NCBI GenBank assembly: GCA_003644825.1
Contig: QNDJ01000008.1
Location: 1-15,009 of the forward strand
Length of the DNA stretch: 15,009 nucleotides
Origin: Candidatus Zhuqueibacterota bacterium
GTDB lineage: Bacteria > SM23-31 > B21-G16
Direction of reading: 5' to 3'
Positions 7,815 through 14,869 of the stretch are shown one piece after another (position 1 is the first letter of the stretch; the number at the start of each line of letters is the position of its first letter). Position numbers and translations under genes: made by a program. The notes beneath the pieces are model-generated. The model was given only the letters and a program-made list of their open reading frames with translations. It made no database searches and had not been told where the DNA came from.

Positions 7815-9329
7815 ATGTCTGAAAAAGCAAGAATATTGGTTGTTGATGATGAAGAAGGTATCCGTCAGGGATGTAGTATGATTCTGGAACCGGAAGGGTA
7901 CGATGTAGATACAGCAAAAGATGGTAATGAAGGATATGAAAAATTTAAAAAAAATTCTTATGACCTTATCCTTGTTGACTTAATGATGCCCGGTATGAAT
8001 GGAATGGAACTCTTAAAACGAATTCACGATGATGATAAAGAAGTTATTACTGTTGTGATTACTGGGTATGCAACCGTTGAGACCGCAGTGGATGCTATGA
8101 AAAAAGGTGCTTATGATTATATACCAAAACCTTTTACACCGGATGAGCTTATCGTTGTCGTCGGTAGAGGTATTGAAAAAAGAAGGTTAAGGCTTGAAGC
8201 TGCTAAACTTAGAGAAGAAAGAGAAAAAAATCTACTGGAAGTAGCTAATGAAAAATCTAAAATAAGGACTATTATTGGTTGTATGGCAGATGGAATACTT
8301 GTAATTAACTGTGATAAACAGCTCGTGTTATGGAATCCTGCTGCTATTCGAATGTTAAAATTAAAAAACCTTTCTGATATAGGGCAAACTTATAATGATG
8401 TTATTAAAAATAAACAACTGGTAGAATTAATCGATTCTAATTTTGAAGAAAAAAAATGTAGTTATAAGGTGATTTCCAGAGAAATCGAAATCGAAGAAGA
8501 AAACAAAATCCTTATGGCGAATATGGCAGGTGTTATTGATGAGAATGGAGAGAAACTTGGTGTTGTTCTTGTTCTTAGAGATATAACAAAATTGAAAGAA
8601 ATTGATAAGATAAAATCACAATTTGTCAATATGGTTGCCCACGAACTGAGAGCACCCCTGGCTGCAATTGAGGGCTATCTTGAGATTTGTCTTGATGGTT
8701 CAGCCGGTAATGACCCTGCAGTTATAAGAAAGATGCAGGAGAGGTCTAAAGAAAGGGCTCATGCTCTTCTGGAAATGGTCAATGACCTTTTACACCTGTC
8801 CAGTATAGAAGCAGGAAAAATAGCTCAGAATAAGGAAATTATTGATGTTGGAGAAGTTATTGAGAAAGCTCTGGATGTTGTAAAGCCTGAAGCAAAAGAT
8901 AAAAATATTAATTTTAAAGTTTCTTTCGATGATGATATACCAAAAATTCTGGCAGATAAAAATGACCTGGAAAAGGTTTTTATTAATTTAATTGATAATG
9001 CTTATAAGTATAACCATAAAAATGGGATGGTTGATATTAAGTTAACTAAAGATAAAGATGAGAATTATATTAAAATTAGTATTATCGATACAGGAATAGG
9101 TATACCTGAAGGTGAAATTAAAAAAATCTTTGATGAGTTTTACCGGGTGAAAAGTGAAGATACAAGGTATATTACTGGCACAGGTCTTGGGCTCTCCATA
9201 GTGAAGAAAATTGTTGAGTCCCATTTTGGTTATATTGAGGTGAAAAGCGAAGTCGGAAAAGGTTCAAGTTTTACAGTTTTTTTACCGGTTTATAAAAGAA
9301 CAATCAAAAATCAAAGAAAGGTGAAATGA
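7815..9329 (+). CDS. REC-PAS-histidine kinase (hybrid sensor kinase with N-terminal receiver)
   Basis: A 504-residue soluble protein. Residues ~5-120 are a receiver with Asp55 (LILVDLMMPG), TGYATVETAVDAMKKGA and Lys105 in PKPF, close to NtrC-class receivers but without an AAA+ domain. Residues ~120-150 are a charged helical linker. Residues ~150-260 are a PAS domain (MADGILVINCDKQLVLWNP ... LVLRDITKLKE). HisKA follows with His276 (AHELRAPLAAIEGYL), then HATPase with N-box Asn395, DTGIGIP and GTGLGLS. The protein can thus be phosphorylated on Asp55 and also autophosphorylate, the layout of an intermediate in a phosphorelay. It sits 9 bp after the receiver-only gene. Start: ATG 7815 is chosen. 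TTG 7812, directly before it, has better spacing from AGAGGA (7796-7801) and cannot be excluded. Confidence 0.9.
   Translation: MSEKARILVVDDEEGIRQGCSMILEPEGYDVDTAKDGNEGYEKFKKNSYDLILVDLMMPGMNGMELLKRIHDDDKEVITVVITGYATVETAVDAMKKGAYDYIPKPFTPDELIVVVGRGIEKRRLRLEAAKLREEREKNLLEVANEKSKIRTIIGCMADGILVINCDKQLVLWNPAAIRMLKLKNLSDIGQTYNDVIKNKQLVELIDSNFEEKKCSYKVISREIEIEEENKILMANMAGVIDENGEKLGVVLVLRDITKLKEIDKIKSQFVNMVAHELRAPLAAIEGYLEICLDGSAGNDPAVIRKMQERSKERAHALLEMVNDLLHLSSIEAGKIAQNKEIIDVGEVIEKALDVVKPEAKDKNINFKVSFDDDIPKILADKNDLEKVFINLIDNAYKYNHKNGMVDIKLTKDKDENYIKISIIDTGIGIPEGEIKKIFDEFYRVKSEDTRYITGTGLGLSIVKKIVESHFGYIEVKSEVGKGSSFTVFLPVYKRTIKNQRKVK
9317..9323 (+). promoter_or_regulatory. Shine-Dalgarno AAAGGTG that favours start at 9332
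   Basis: AAAGGTG lies 8 nt before ATG 9332 but only 2 nt before ATG 9326, which favours the downstream ATG. It is inside the last codons of the preceding kinase gene. Confidence 0.6.
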
Positions 9330-9331
9330 TA

Positions 9332-11623
9332 ATGGAAAGGCAACAAATAAAAAGGATAGATGTTAGTTCTAAAGAATACGATTTAAATGAAATAGTATAT
9401 GTCGAAATGATAGCTAAAAATATTAAACTTTTTGAGGTTTACACACCGATTGTGGCTCAGAAAGTTGTTCCAGGGCAGTTTGTGGTTGTTAGAAGTGATG
9501 ATTATGCAGAGAGAATTCCTCTTACTGTTGCAGATTTTGATAGAGAAAAAGGATTAATTACACTGATTGTTCAGATTGTAGGGGCATCTACAAAAAAATT
9601 GAGTGAACTTCAGGTTGGAGATGTTTTTCTTGATGTTGTTGGTCCTCTTGGAAAGCCAAGTGAAATAGAAAAATATGGAACAGTTATATGCATAGGTGGT
9701 GGAGTTGGCATTGCACCGGTTTACCCTATTACGAAAGCCCTTAAAGAAAAAGGTAATAAAGTTATATCTATTATAGGTTCAAAAACAAAAGAAATGATGT
9801 TTTTTGAAGATGAAATGAGAAAAGTAAGTGACCGACTTTATATAACAACTGATGATGGAAGTTATGGAACAAAAGGTTTCGTTACCGATGTATTGAAAAA
9901 ATTGATAGAAGATAAAGAGAAGATTGATTATGTGATTGCGATTGGTCCTGTTGTTATGATGAAGGCAGTGAGTGATATGACAAGAGATAAAAAAATCAAG
10001 ACGATGGTAAGTTTAAATTCAATTATGGTGGACGGAACGGGGATGTGTGGTGGCTGTAGAATATCGGTAGGTGATAAAACAAGATTTGCCTGCGTCGACG
10101 GCCCCGAATTTGATGGTCATCTTGTTGATTTTAAAGAACTTATGCTGAGGCAGGGGATGTATTCCAGAGAGGAGTATAGAGCCCTGTGGCATTATGAATG
10201 TAAATTAAAAGAAGAAATAGAAAAACATAGAGCTGCTAAAAAAAGAGTTCCTATGCCTCGTCAGGACCCGAAATTAAGGATTGCTAATTTTGATGAAGTT
10301 GCTCTTGGATATAGCAAAGATGATGCTGTAAAAGAGGCATTGAGATGCCTGCAGTGTAAAAAATCACCCTGTATAAAAGGATGCCCTGTTGAAATTGATA
10401 TTCCTGCTTTCATAAAATTAATTCAGGATGGTGATTTTATGGGGGCAGTTCATAAAGTTAAAGAAAAAAACAGCCTTCCAGCGATCTGTGGAAGGGTTTG
10501 TCCTCAGGAAGATCAGTGTGAAAGAGCCTGTGTTCTATCGAAAAAAGGTCAACCAATTGCTATAGGAAGGCTTGAAAGGTTTGTTGCTGATTATGAATTT
10601 AAACAGGGTGATATACGGATTCCAAAGAAGTTTCCGCCTTCAGGTAAAAAAGTGGCAGTTGTAGGAGCAGGTCCTGCAGGGTTAACGGTAGCGGCAGAAC
10701 TTGCAAAACTCGGGCACGGTGTTACCATTTTTGAAGCTCTGCATAAACCCGGTGGTGTTCTCATTTATGGTATTCCCGAGTTCAGACTTCCTAAAAGAAT
10801 TGTTCAGATAGAATCTGATTATATTACCAGGCTCGGGGTCGAAATTAAGACGAGCTTTGTTGTAGGAAAATCAAAAACAGTGGATGAATTATTAAAAAAT
10901 GGGTATGATGCAGTATTTCTTGGAACGGGTGCAGGTCTGCCATATTTTCTTGGAATACCAGGAGAAAATTTGAACGGTGTTTATTCTGCCAATGAATTCC
11001 TCACAAGGGTTAACCTTATGAAAGCGTATCTATTTCCTGAATACGATACTCCAATAAGGCTTGGTAGAACCACAGCAGTTATTGGCGGTGGAAATGTAGC
11101 TATGGATTCCGCAAGAACAGCATTGAGGTTAGGTGCTGAAAAAGTATATTTGATTTATAGAAGGTCAAGAAATGAAATGCCTGCCAGAGAAGAAGAAATT
11201 GAAAATGCTGAAGAAGAAGGAATAGAATTTGTTTTGTTGACAAATCCAGTAAAAATACTGGGAAATGATGAAGGGTGGGTTAAAGGAATAGAATGTGTAA
11301 AGATGAAACTCGGAGAACCCGATGAATCCGGTAGAAGAAGGCCTATACCAGTGAAAGGGTCTGAGTTTGTAATAGATGTTGATATCATAGTTGTTGCAAT
11401 AGGGCAGGGACCCAACCCGATAGTAACATCAACCACTCCTGATATTAAAACTAATAAATGGGGTAATATAATTGCAGATGAGGAGACCTGTAAAACGAGT
11501 AAGAAAGGAGTATTTGCGGGTGGTGATATTGTAACCGGTGCAGCAACTGTTATACTTGCCATGGGCGCAGGGAAAAAGGCTGCTGTAGCTATTGATAAGT
11601 ATTTGAAAGATGGAAAATGGTAA
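9332..11623 (+). CDS. fused NfnA-NfnB: NADH-dependent ferredoxin:NADP oxidoreductase
   Basis: A 763-residue one-chain version of the two-subunit Nfn / sulfide dehydrogenase complex. Residues ~1-290 are NfnA-like (DHODB-electron-transfer family): FAD/NAD-binding with GGGVGIAPVYPI, then a [2Fe-2S] motif MVDGTGMCGGCR ... FACVDGP (Cys239, 242, 254; the Asp in MVDGTG may be the fourth ligand, as reported for Nfn). Residues ~315-763 are NfnB-like (glutamate synthase small-subunit family): two [4Fe-4S] sites (Cys339/342/347/351 and 386/390/396/400), FAD motif GAGPAG (445-450), NADPH motif GGGNVAMD (585-592) and the FAD-closing AGGDIVTGAATV. Known role: flavin-based electron bifurcation linking NADH, NADPH and ferredoxin in the cytosol. 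Automated labels such as dihydroorotate dehydrogenase or glutamate synthase subunit would mislead. It starts 2 bp after the kinase gene; ATG 9326 (ATGA overlap) is the alternative. Confidence 0.9.
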   Translation: MERQQIKRIDVSSKEYDLNEIVYVEMIAKNIKLFEVYTPIVAQKVVPGQFVVVRSDDYAERIPLTVADFDREKGLITLIVQIVGASTKKLSELQVGDVFLDVVGPLGKPSEIEKYGTVICIGGGVGIAPVYPITKALKEKGNKVISIIGSKTKEMMFFEDEMRKVSDRLYITTDDGSYGTKGFVTDVLKKLIEDKEKIDYVIAIGPVVMMKAVSDMTRDKKIKTMVSLNSIMVDGTGMCGGCRISVGDKTRFACVDGPEFDGHLVDFKELMLRQGMYSREEYRALWHYECKLKEEIEKHRAAKKRVPMPRQDPKLRIANFDEVALGYSKDDAVKEALRCLQCKKSPCIKGCPVEIDIPAFIKLIQDGDFMGAVHKVKEKNSLPAICGRVCPQEDQCERACVLSKKGQPIAIGRLERFVADYEFKQGDIRIPKKFPPSGKKVAVVGAGPAGLTVAAELAKLGHGVTIFEALHKPGGVLIYGIPEFRLPKRIVQIESDYITRLGVEIKTSFVVGKSKTVDELLKNGYDAVFLGTGAGLPYFLGIPGENLNGVYSANEFLTRVNLMKAYLFPEYDTPIRLGRTTAVIGGGNVAMDSARTALRLGAEKVYLIYRRSRNEMPAREEEIENAEEEGIEFVLLTNPVKILGNDEGWVKGIECVKMKLGEPDESGRRRPIPVKGSEFVIDVDIIVVAIGQGPNPIVTSTTPDIKTNKWGNIIADEETCKTSKKGVFAGGDIVTGAATVILAMGAGKKAAVAIDKYLKDGKW

Positions 11624-11628
11624 GTTAA

Positions 11629-11976
11629 ATGAAAATTAAAAAAATAAAAGAAATTCTTAATGCGGAATTATTAACAGATGATATTAATACGGATGTGGAA
11701 ATTCAGGCTGTGAATTGTGCAGACCTTATGAGCGATGTTCTGGCATTCCAGAATAAAGGTGGATTATTGATTACCGGGCTTATCAATATTCAGGTTCTCA
11801 GAACTGCCGCTATAACAGATATTGTAGCTATTGTATTTGTTAGAGGAAAAATACCTGATAAAGCTGTTATTGATGAAGCAAAATCCAAAAATATACTCCT
11901 TCTTTGTACAAAACTCCCTATGTATGAAGCCTGTGGTTTATTATATAAAGAAGGATTGAAGGGGATTTCTGAATAA
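11629..11976 (+). CDS. DRTGG-domain protein, copy 1
   Basis: A 115-residue single-domain protein of the DRTGG type, the small alpha/beta domain also found next to HPr-kinase-like and CBS domains. Seen here: a short N-terminal helix (KIKEILNAELL), CADLMSDVLAF, GGLLITGLINIQVLRTA, IVAIVFVRGKIPD and LPMYEACGLLYKEG. The fold binds ligands in relatives; its role beside hydrogenases is unknown to me. It begins 5 bp after the Nfn fusion, has only a weak ribosome site, and is followed 1 bp later by the ATPase gene, so it is surely in the same operon. It is a paralogue of the protein at 13740-14078: both keep DL.SDV.A, the IT strand, G..PD, E..G.LY and the terminal G..G. No catalytic motif is seen. Confidence 0.85.
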   Translation: MKIKKIKEILNAELLTDDINTDVEIQAVNCADLMSDVLAFQNKGGLLITGLINIQVLRTAAITDIVAIVFVRGKIPDKAVIDEAKSKNILLLCTKLPMYEACGLLYKEGLKGISE

Positions 11977-11977
11977 G

Positions 11978-12412
11978 ATGAACAATAATAGTGTCCTTTT
12001 TGAAGAGGATTTTAAAATAAAAGGCTGGGATTTTACAAATGCAGGAGAGGCTTCTTTAAAGATAAAAAACTATCTGAAGGAAGTTGGTATTGCAGAAAAC
12101 ATACTTAAAAGAGTTGCAATCACATCCTATGAAGCTGAGATGAATATTGTTCTTTACGCTAAAGAAGGAACGATAAATTTTAAAGTGACTCCGAAGAAAG
12201 TATTGCTTGAAGTTAAAGACAGAGGACCCGGGATTGAGGATGTTGAACTTGCAATGAAAGAGGGGTATTCAACAGCTACTGAAGAAATCCGAAATATGGG
12301 TTTTGGTGCTGGAATGGGTTTGCCTAATATAAAAAAAAATGCAGATATGTTTGTTATAAAATCTGAACCAGGCAAGGGCACAAAACTCAATATAGAGGTA
12401 TATTTGAAATAA
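11978..12412 (+). CDS. RsbT/RsbW-like GHKL ATPase (anti-sigma-factor-type kinase domain)
   Basis: A 144-residue free-standing HATPase domain without a HisKA region. ATP-binding boxes are visible: N-box with Glu52 and Asn56 (YEAEMNIVLYA), G1 box DRGPGIED (Asp81), and G2 box GFGAGMGLPNIKK (~108-120), ending with GKGTKLNIEVYL. This is the pattern of RsbT/RsbW serine kinases, which phosphorylate small STAS antagonist proteins in partner-switching. No STAS protein or SpoIIE phosphatase is visible in the window, so the substrate is unknown. The gene sits between DRTGG copy 1 and the second hydrogenase-like protein, an order widely seen next to bifurcating hydrogenases in anaerobes. AAGGGG at 11959-11964 is a distant ribosome site. 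Confidence 0.88.
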   Translation: MNNNSVLFEEDFKIKGWDFTNAGEASLKIKNYLKEVGIAENILKRVAITSYEAEMNIVLYAKEGTINFKVTPKKVLLEVKDRGPGIEDVELAMKEGYSTATEEIRNMGFGAGMGLPNIKKNADMFVIKSEPGKGTKLNIEVYLK

Positions 12413-12416
12413 AGGT

Positions 12417-13706
12417 ATGAAAAGAAATCCTGACAAATATTTCCACTCTATTGAAATAGTTGAGGAAAAGTGTATTGGTTGCACGATTTGTATGAAGGTA
12501 TGCCCTACCCAGGCTATAAGGGTTAAAAATGAAGTAGCTGTAACTATACCTGAGAGATGTATAGATTGTGGTGAGTGTATCCGGGTTTGTCCTCAGAACG
12601 CTATTATACCTCTTACTACAGAATATCAGGACCTTAAAAAATTTAAGTATACTGTAGCTCTTCCTTCGCCTGTGTTATACAGTCAATTTGGTCCTGATGT
12701 GATGCCGAATGATATTCTTCTGGCACTTAAAAAAATTGGTTTTGATGATGTGTATGACCAGGCGTGGTCCTGTGAGGTTATTTCTAAGGCTATAGAGCTT
12801 TTTCTTGAAGATAAAAAACATTATAGAAGACCAATTATTTCCTCAACGTGCCCTGCAGTAGTTCGATTAATCCAGATAAGATTTCCGTCTCTTCTGGACC
12901 TTATTGTTCCTGTTGAGTATCCCAGAGAGTTAAGTGCAAAGGAGATAAAAAGTAAAATTACTGATAAATTAAAGATACCTGAGAAGGATATAGGGTTAAT
13001 TCATATAACACCCTGCCCTGCAAAGATGATATCAATTTATGAGCCACCAACGAGAGAGAAATCTCATCTGGATGGGGCTATAGCTATTAAAGATATCTAT
13101 GGTGCTTTGTTAAATGCATTAAAAGATGTAACTGATTCGGAAACTATCTTACAACGTTCTGGTGGTATTGGCATAGGTTGGGCTATAAGTGGAGGAGAAG
13201 TAAAGGGTCTTAAATTTGAAAATTGTCTTGCTGTTTCAGGTGTAAAAGATACTATTAGGATTCTGGAAGATGTTGAGAGCGGGATTCTTTCAGGGATTGA
13301 GTTTCTTGAATGTCTTGTTTGTCCTGGAGGATGTATAAGAGGGCCTCTTACGGTGCAGAACCCTCATATTGCAAGAACACGCATTGAAAAATTGATCAAA
13401 ATGTTTGGTGAAAAAAGCCGGGTAAATGAAGAAAAGGTTAAAAAACTCTATAAAAAAGGATATTTTTTCTTTAAAAAGAGGATTGATGCTGCTCCTGTAA
13501 TGCCTTTATCGAAAGACCCTTCTGAAGCAATTAGAATATTAAAAAGGAGAGAAGAAGTTTTAAAGGAGTTGCCCGGTAAAGATTGTGGAGCCTGTGGTGC
13601 CCCGGATTGCAGAACCTTTGCTGAAGATGTTGCTAAAGGAATCGCTTTGATTGATGAATGTGTATTCAGAATTATTCAAAAAGCAGAAGTAAAACACAAA
13701 ATGTAG
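12417..13706 (+). CDS. [FeFe]-hydrogenase-like iron-sulfur protein without kinase domain
   Basis: A 429-residue soluble protein. Two ferredoxin motifs (Cys19/22/25/29 and 48/51/54/58) precede an H-cluster-type domain with L1 SSTCP (Cys145), L2 ITPCPAK (Cys200), SGGIGIGWAISGG, and L3 FLECLVCPGGCIRGP (Cys302, Cys306, the usual CxxxC). A C-terminal [4Fe-4S] motif (Cys390/393/398/415, KDCGACGAPDC) follows. The four H-cluster ligand Cys are kept, but the proton-relay Cys before Cys145 is Thr and GGGQP is replaced by RGPLT, arguing for a sensory or electron-carrier role rather than hydrogen production. The domain order is that of the kinase at 5350-7401 minus its transmitter, so the two are paralogues. 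It starts 4 bp after the ATPase gene; AAAGG is only 1 nt from the ATG, which is unusually close. Expected partners: the flanking ATPases and a downstream bifurcating hydrogenase. Confidence 0.9.
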   Translation: MKRNPDKYFHSIEIVEEKCIGCTICMKVCPTQAIRVKNEVAVTIPERCIDCGECIRVCPQNAIIPLTTEYQDLKKFKYTVALPSPVLYSQFGPDVMPNDILLALKKIGFDDVYDQAWSCEVISKAIELFLEDKKHYRRPIISSTCPAVVRLIQIRFPSLLDLIVPVEYPRELSAKEIKSKITDKLKIPEKDIGLIHITPCPAKMISIYEPPTREKSHLDGAIAIKDIYGALLNALKDVTDSETILQRSGGIGIGWAISGGEVKGLKFENCLAVSGVKDTIRILEDVESGILSGIEFLECLVCPGGCIRGPLTVQNPHIARTRIEKLIKMFGEKSRVNEEKVKKLYKKGYFFFKKRIDAAPVMPLSKDPSEAIRILKRREEVLKELPGKDCGACGAPDCRTFAEDVAKGIALIDECVFRIIQKAEVKHKM

Positions 13707-13739
13707 TAAATTTAAAAATATATTTAAACAGGGTTATTT

Positions 13740-14078
13740 ATGAATCTAAAACAGATAATAGAAAAACTGAATTTAAAAGTTATTGCAGCAGAAGATAGTG
13801 TTGATGTTGAGGTTAAAGGGGGTTATGTAAGCGACCTTTTGAGCGATGTAATGGCAAATGCCAGGAATAAGAGTATCTGGATTACTCTTCAGATGCATCA
13901 AAATATAATTGCTGTAGCTTCTTTAAAGGAGATAGCTGGAATTATAATAGTTAATGGCCGTAAACCTGATGAGGAAACTATAAAAAAAGCAGAAGAACAG
14001 AAGATACCTTTATTGCTTAGTGATTTACCAGCTTTTGAGATTGCTGGTATGTTATATTCTATGGGAATATCAGGCTAA
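13740..14078 (+). CDS. DRTGG-domain protein, copy 2
   Basis: A 112-residue paralogue of the DRTGG protein at 11629-11976. It shows an N-terminal helix (MNLKQIIEKLNLKVI), VSDLLSDVMANA, IWITLQMHQN, IAGIIIVNGRKPD and LPAFEIAGMLYSMG. Compared with copy 1 the glycine-rich strand (GGLLITG) has become SIWITL, so ligand preference may differ. CAGGG at 13729-13733, 6 nt before the ATG, is a clear ribosome site. The 33-bp AT-rich gap before it is the largest in the operon until after the PHP gene, but I see no promoter there. It is followed 4 bp later by the PHP gene. Role unknown; presumed regulatory partner of the iron-sulfur proteins. Confidence 0.85.
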   Translation: MNLKQIIEKLNLKVIAAEDSVDVEVKGGYVSDLLSDVMANARNKSIWITLQMHQNIIAVASLKEIAGIIIVNGRKPDEETIKKAEEQKIPLLLSDLPAFEIAGMLYSMGISG

Positions 14079-14082
14079 AGGA

Positions 14083-14820
14083 ATGTTAAAGAGCTTCAGA
14101 GCAGACCTTCATATTCATACCTGCCTTTCTCCCTGTGGAGACCTTGATATGTCACCAAAAAGAATAATCAGGGAGGCTATAAAAAAAAATCTGGATATTA
14201 TTGCTATCTGTGATCATAACTCGGCTGAAAATGTAAAATACGTAAAACGAGCAGCAAAAAATTTCGGTATTACTGTTCTACCGGGAATGGAAATTACTTC
14301 CAGAGAAGAAGTACATATTCTCGGGATTTTTGGAACATTAAAAGATGTTCTTAATGTCCAGAAGGTTGTTTATCAGTATCTAACACCCGGTAAAAATAAT
14401 CCTGAATATTTTGGCGACCAGGTGGTTGTAAATGAATTTGACGAGGTTGAAGGTTTCAATGAGAGGCTACTTGTTGGTGCCACTGATTTAACCGTAAAAA
14501 AAATTACAGAAATTATTCATAAATATAGCGGGTTATCAATTGCCTCTCACATTGATAGAGAGAGTTTTAGCATTATAGGACAGCTTGGGTTTATCCCTGA
14601 TAATGTTGGGCTTGATGCGGTTGAAATTACATCAAGAGAAAATATTGAAAAACTAAAAGGATTTTTCCCGAAGGAAAAGAATTTTCCAGTTGTTACTTCC
14701 TCTGATGCTCATTATATTAATGATATAGGGAAAAAATACATTGATTTTTTGATTGAGAAACCCTCCATAACAGAAATAGGGTATGCTTTTAAAAATATTG
14801 AAGGCAGAAGAATATTATAA
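14083..14820 (+). CDS. PHP-domain metal-dependent phosphoesterase
   Basis: A 245-residue protein of the PHP (polymerase and histidinol phosphatase) family. All metal-binding motifs are in place: His10 and His12 (DLHIHTCLSP), Asp44-His45 (ICDHNS), Glu70 (PGMEIT), His156 (SHID), Asp208 and His210 (SSDAHY). The trinuclear metal site should therefore be active, likely on a phosphoester or nucleotide-type substrate that is not identifiable here. Cys14 and Cys18 lie inside the first motif (HTCLSPC). Start: ATG 14083 gives MLKSFRADLHIH; in-frame codons further upstream run inside DRTGG copy 2. AAAGGA lies directly against the ATG. Context: such PHP genes recur in hydrogenase regulatory clusters, but no role there is established to my knowledge. 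Confidence 0.9.
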   Translation: MLKSFRADLHIHTCLSPCGDLDMSPKRIIREAIKKNLDIIAICDHNSAENVKYVKRAAKNFGITVLPGMEITSREEVHILGIFGTLKDVLNVQKVVYQYLTPGKNNPEYFGDQVVVNEFDEVEGFNERLLVGATDLTVKKITEIIHKYSGLSIASHIDRESFSIIGQLGFIPDNVGLDAVEITSRENIEKLKGFFPKEKNFPVVTSSDAHYINDIGKKYIDFLIEKPSITEIGYAFKNIEGRRIL

Positions 14821-14869
14821 ACTTTGAATCTAAATTTAATTTGAAAGTAGTATATTAAGAAAGTGAAAA

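Noticed and set aside
11155-11562. Minus-strand open frame of 135 codons, rich in Ser/Pro/Thr/Ile
   Set aside because: Antisense to the conserved NADPH/FAD-binding end of the Nfn fusion; biased composition is typical of antisense shadows.
9332-11623. Reading the fusion as dihydroorotate dehydrogenase electron-transfer subunit plus glutamate synthase small subunit
   Set aside because: No DHOD catalytic or GltB large subunit nearby; the domain pair and cluster motifs match NfnA+NfnB and the redox context supports this.
5350-13706. Calling the two H-cluster-type proteins hydrogen-producing hydrogenases (HydA)
   Set aside because: Both lack the proton-relay Cys of TSCCP and the GGGQP loop; the first also has altered L3 spacing.
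14020-14082. N-terminal extension of the PHP gene to the ATG at 14020
   Set aside because: It would overlap DRTGG copy 2 by ~60 bp and adds a hydrophobic stretch foreign to the family; ATG 14083 places HxH at the usual distance from the N-terminus.
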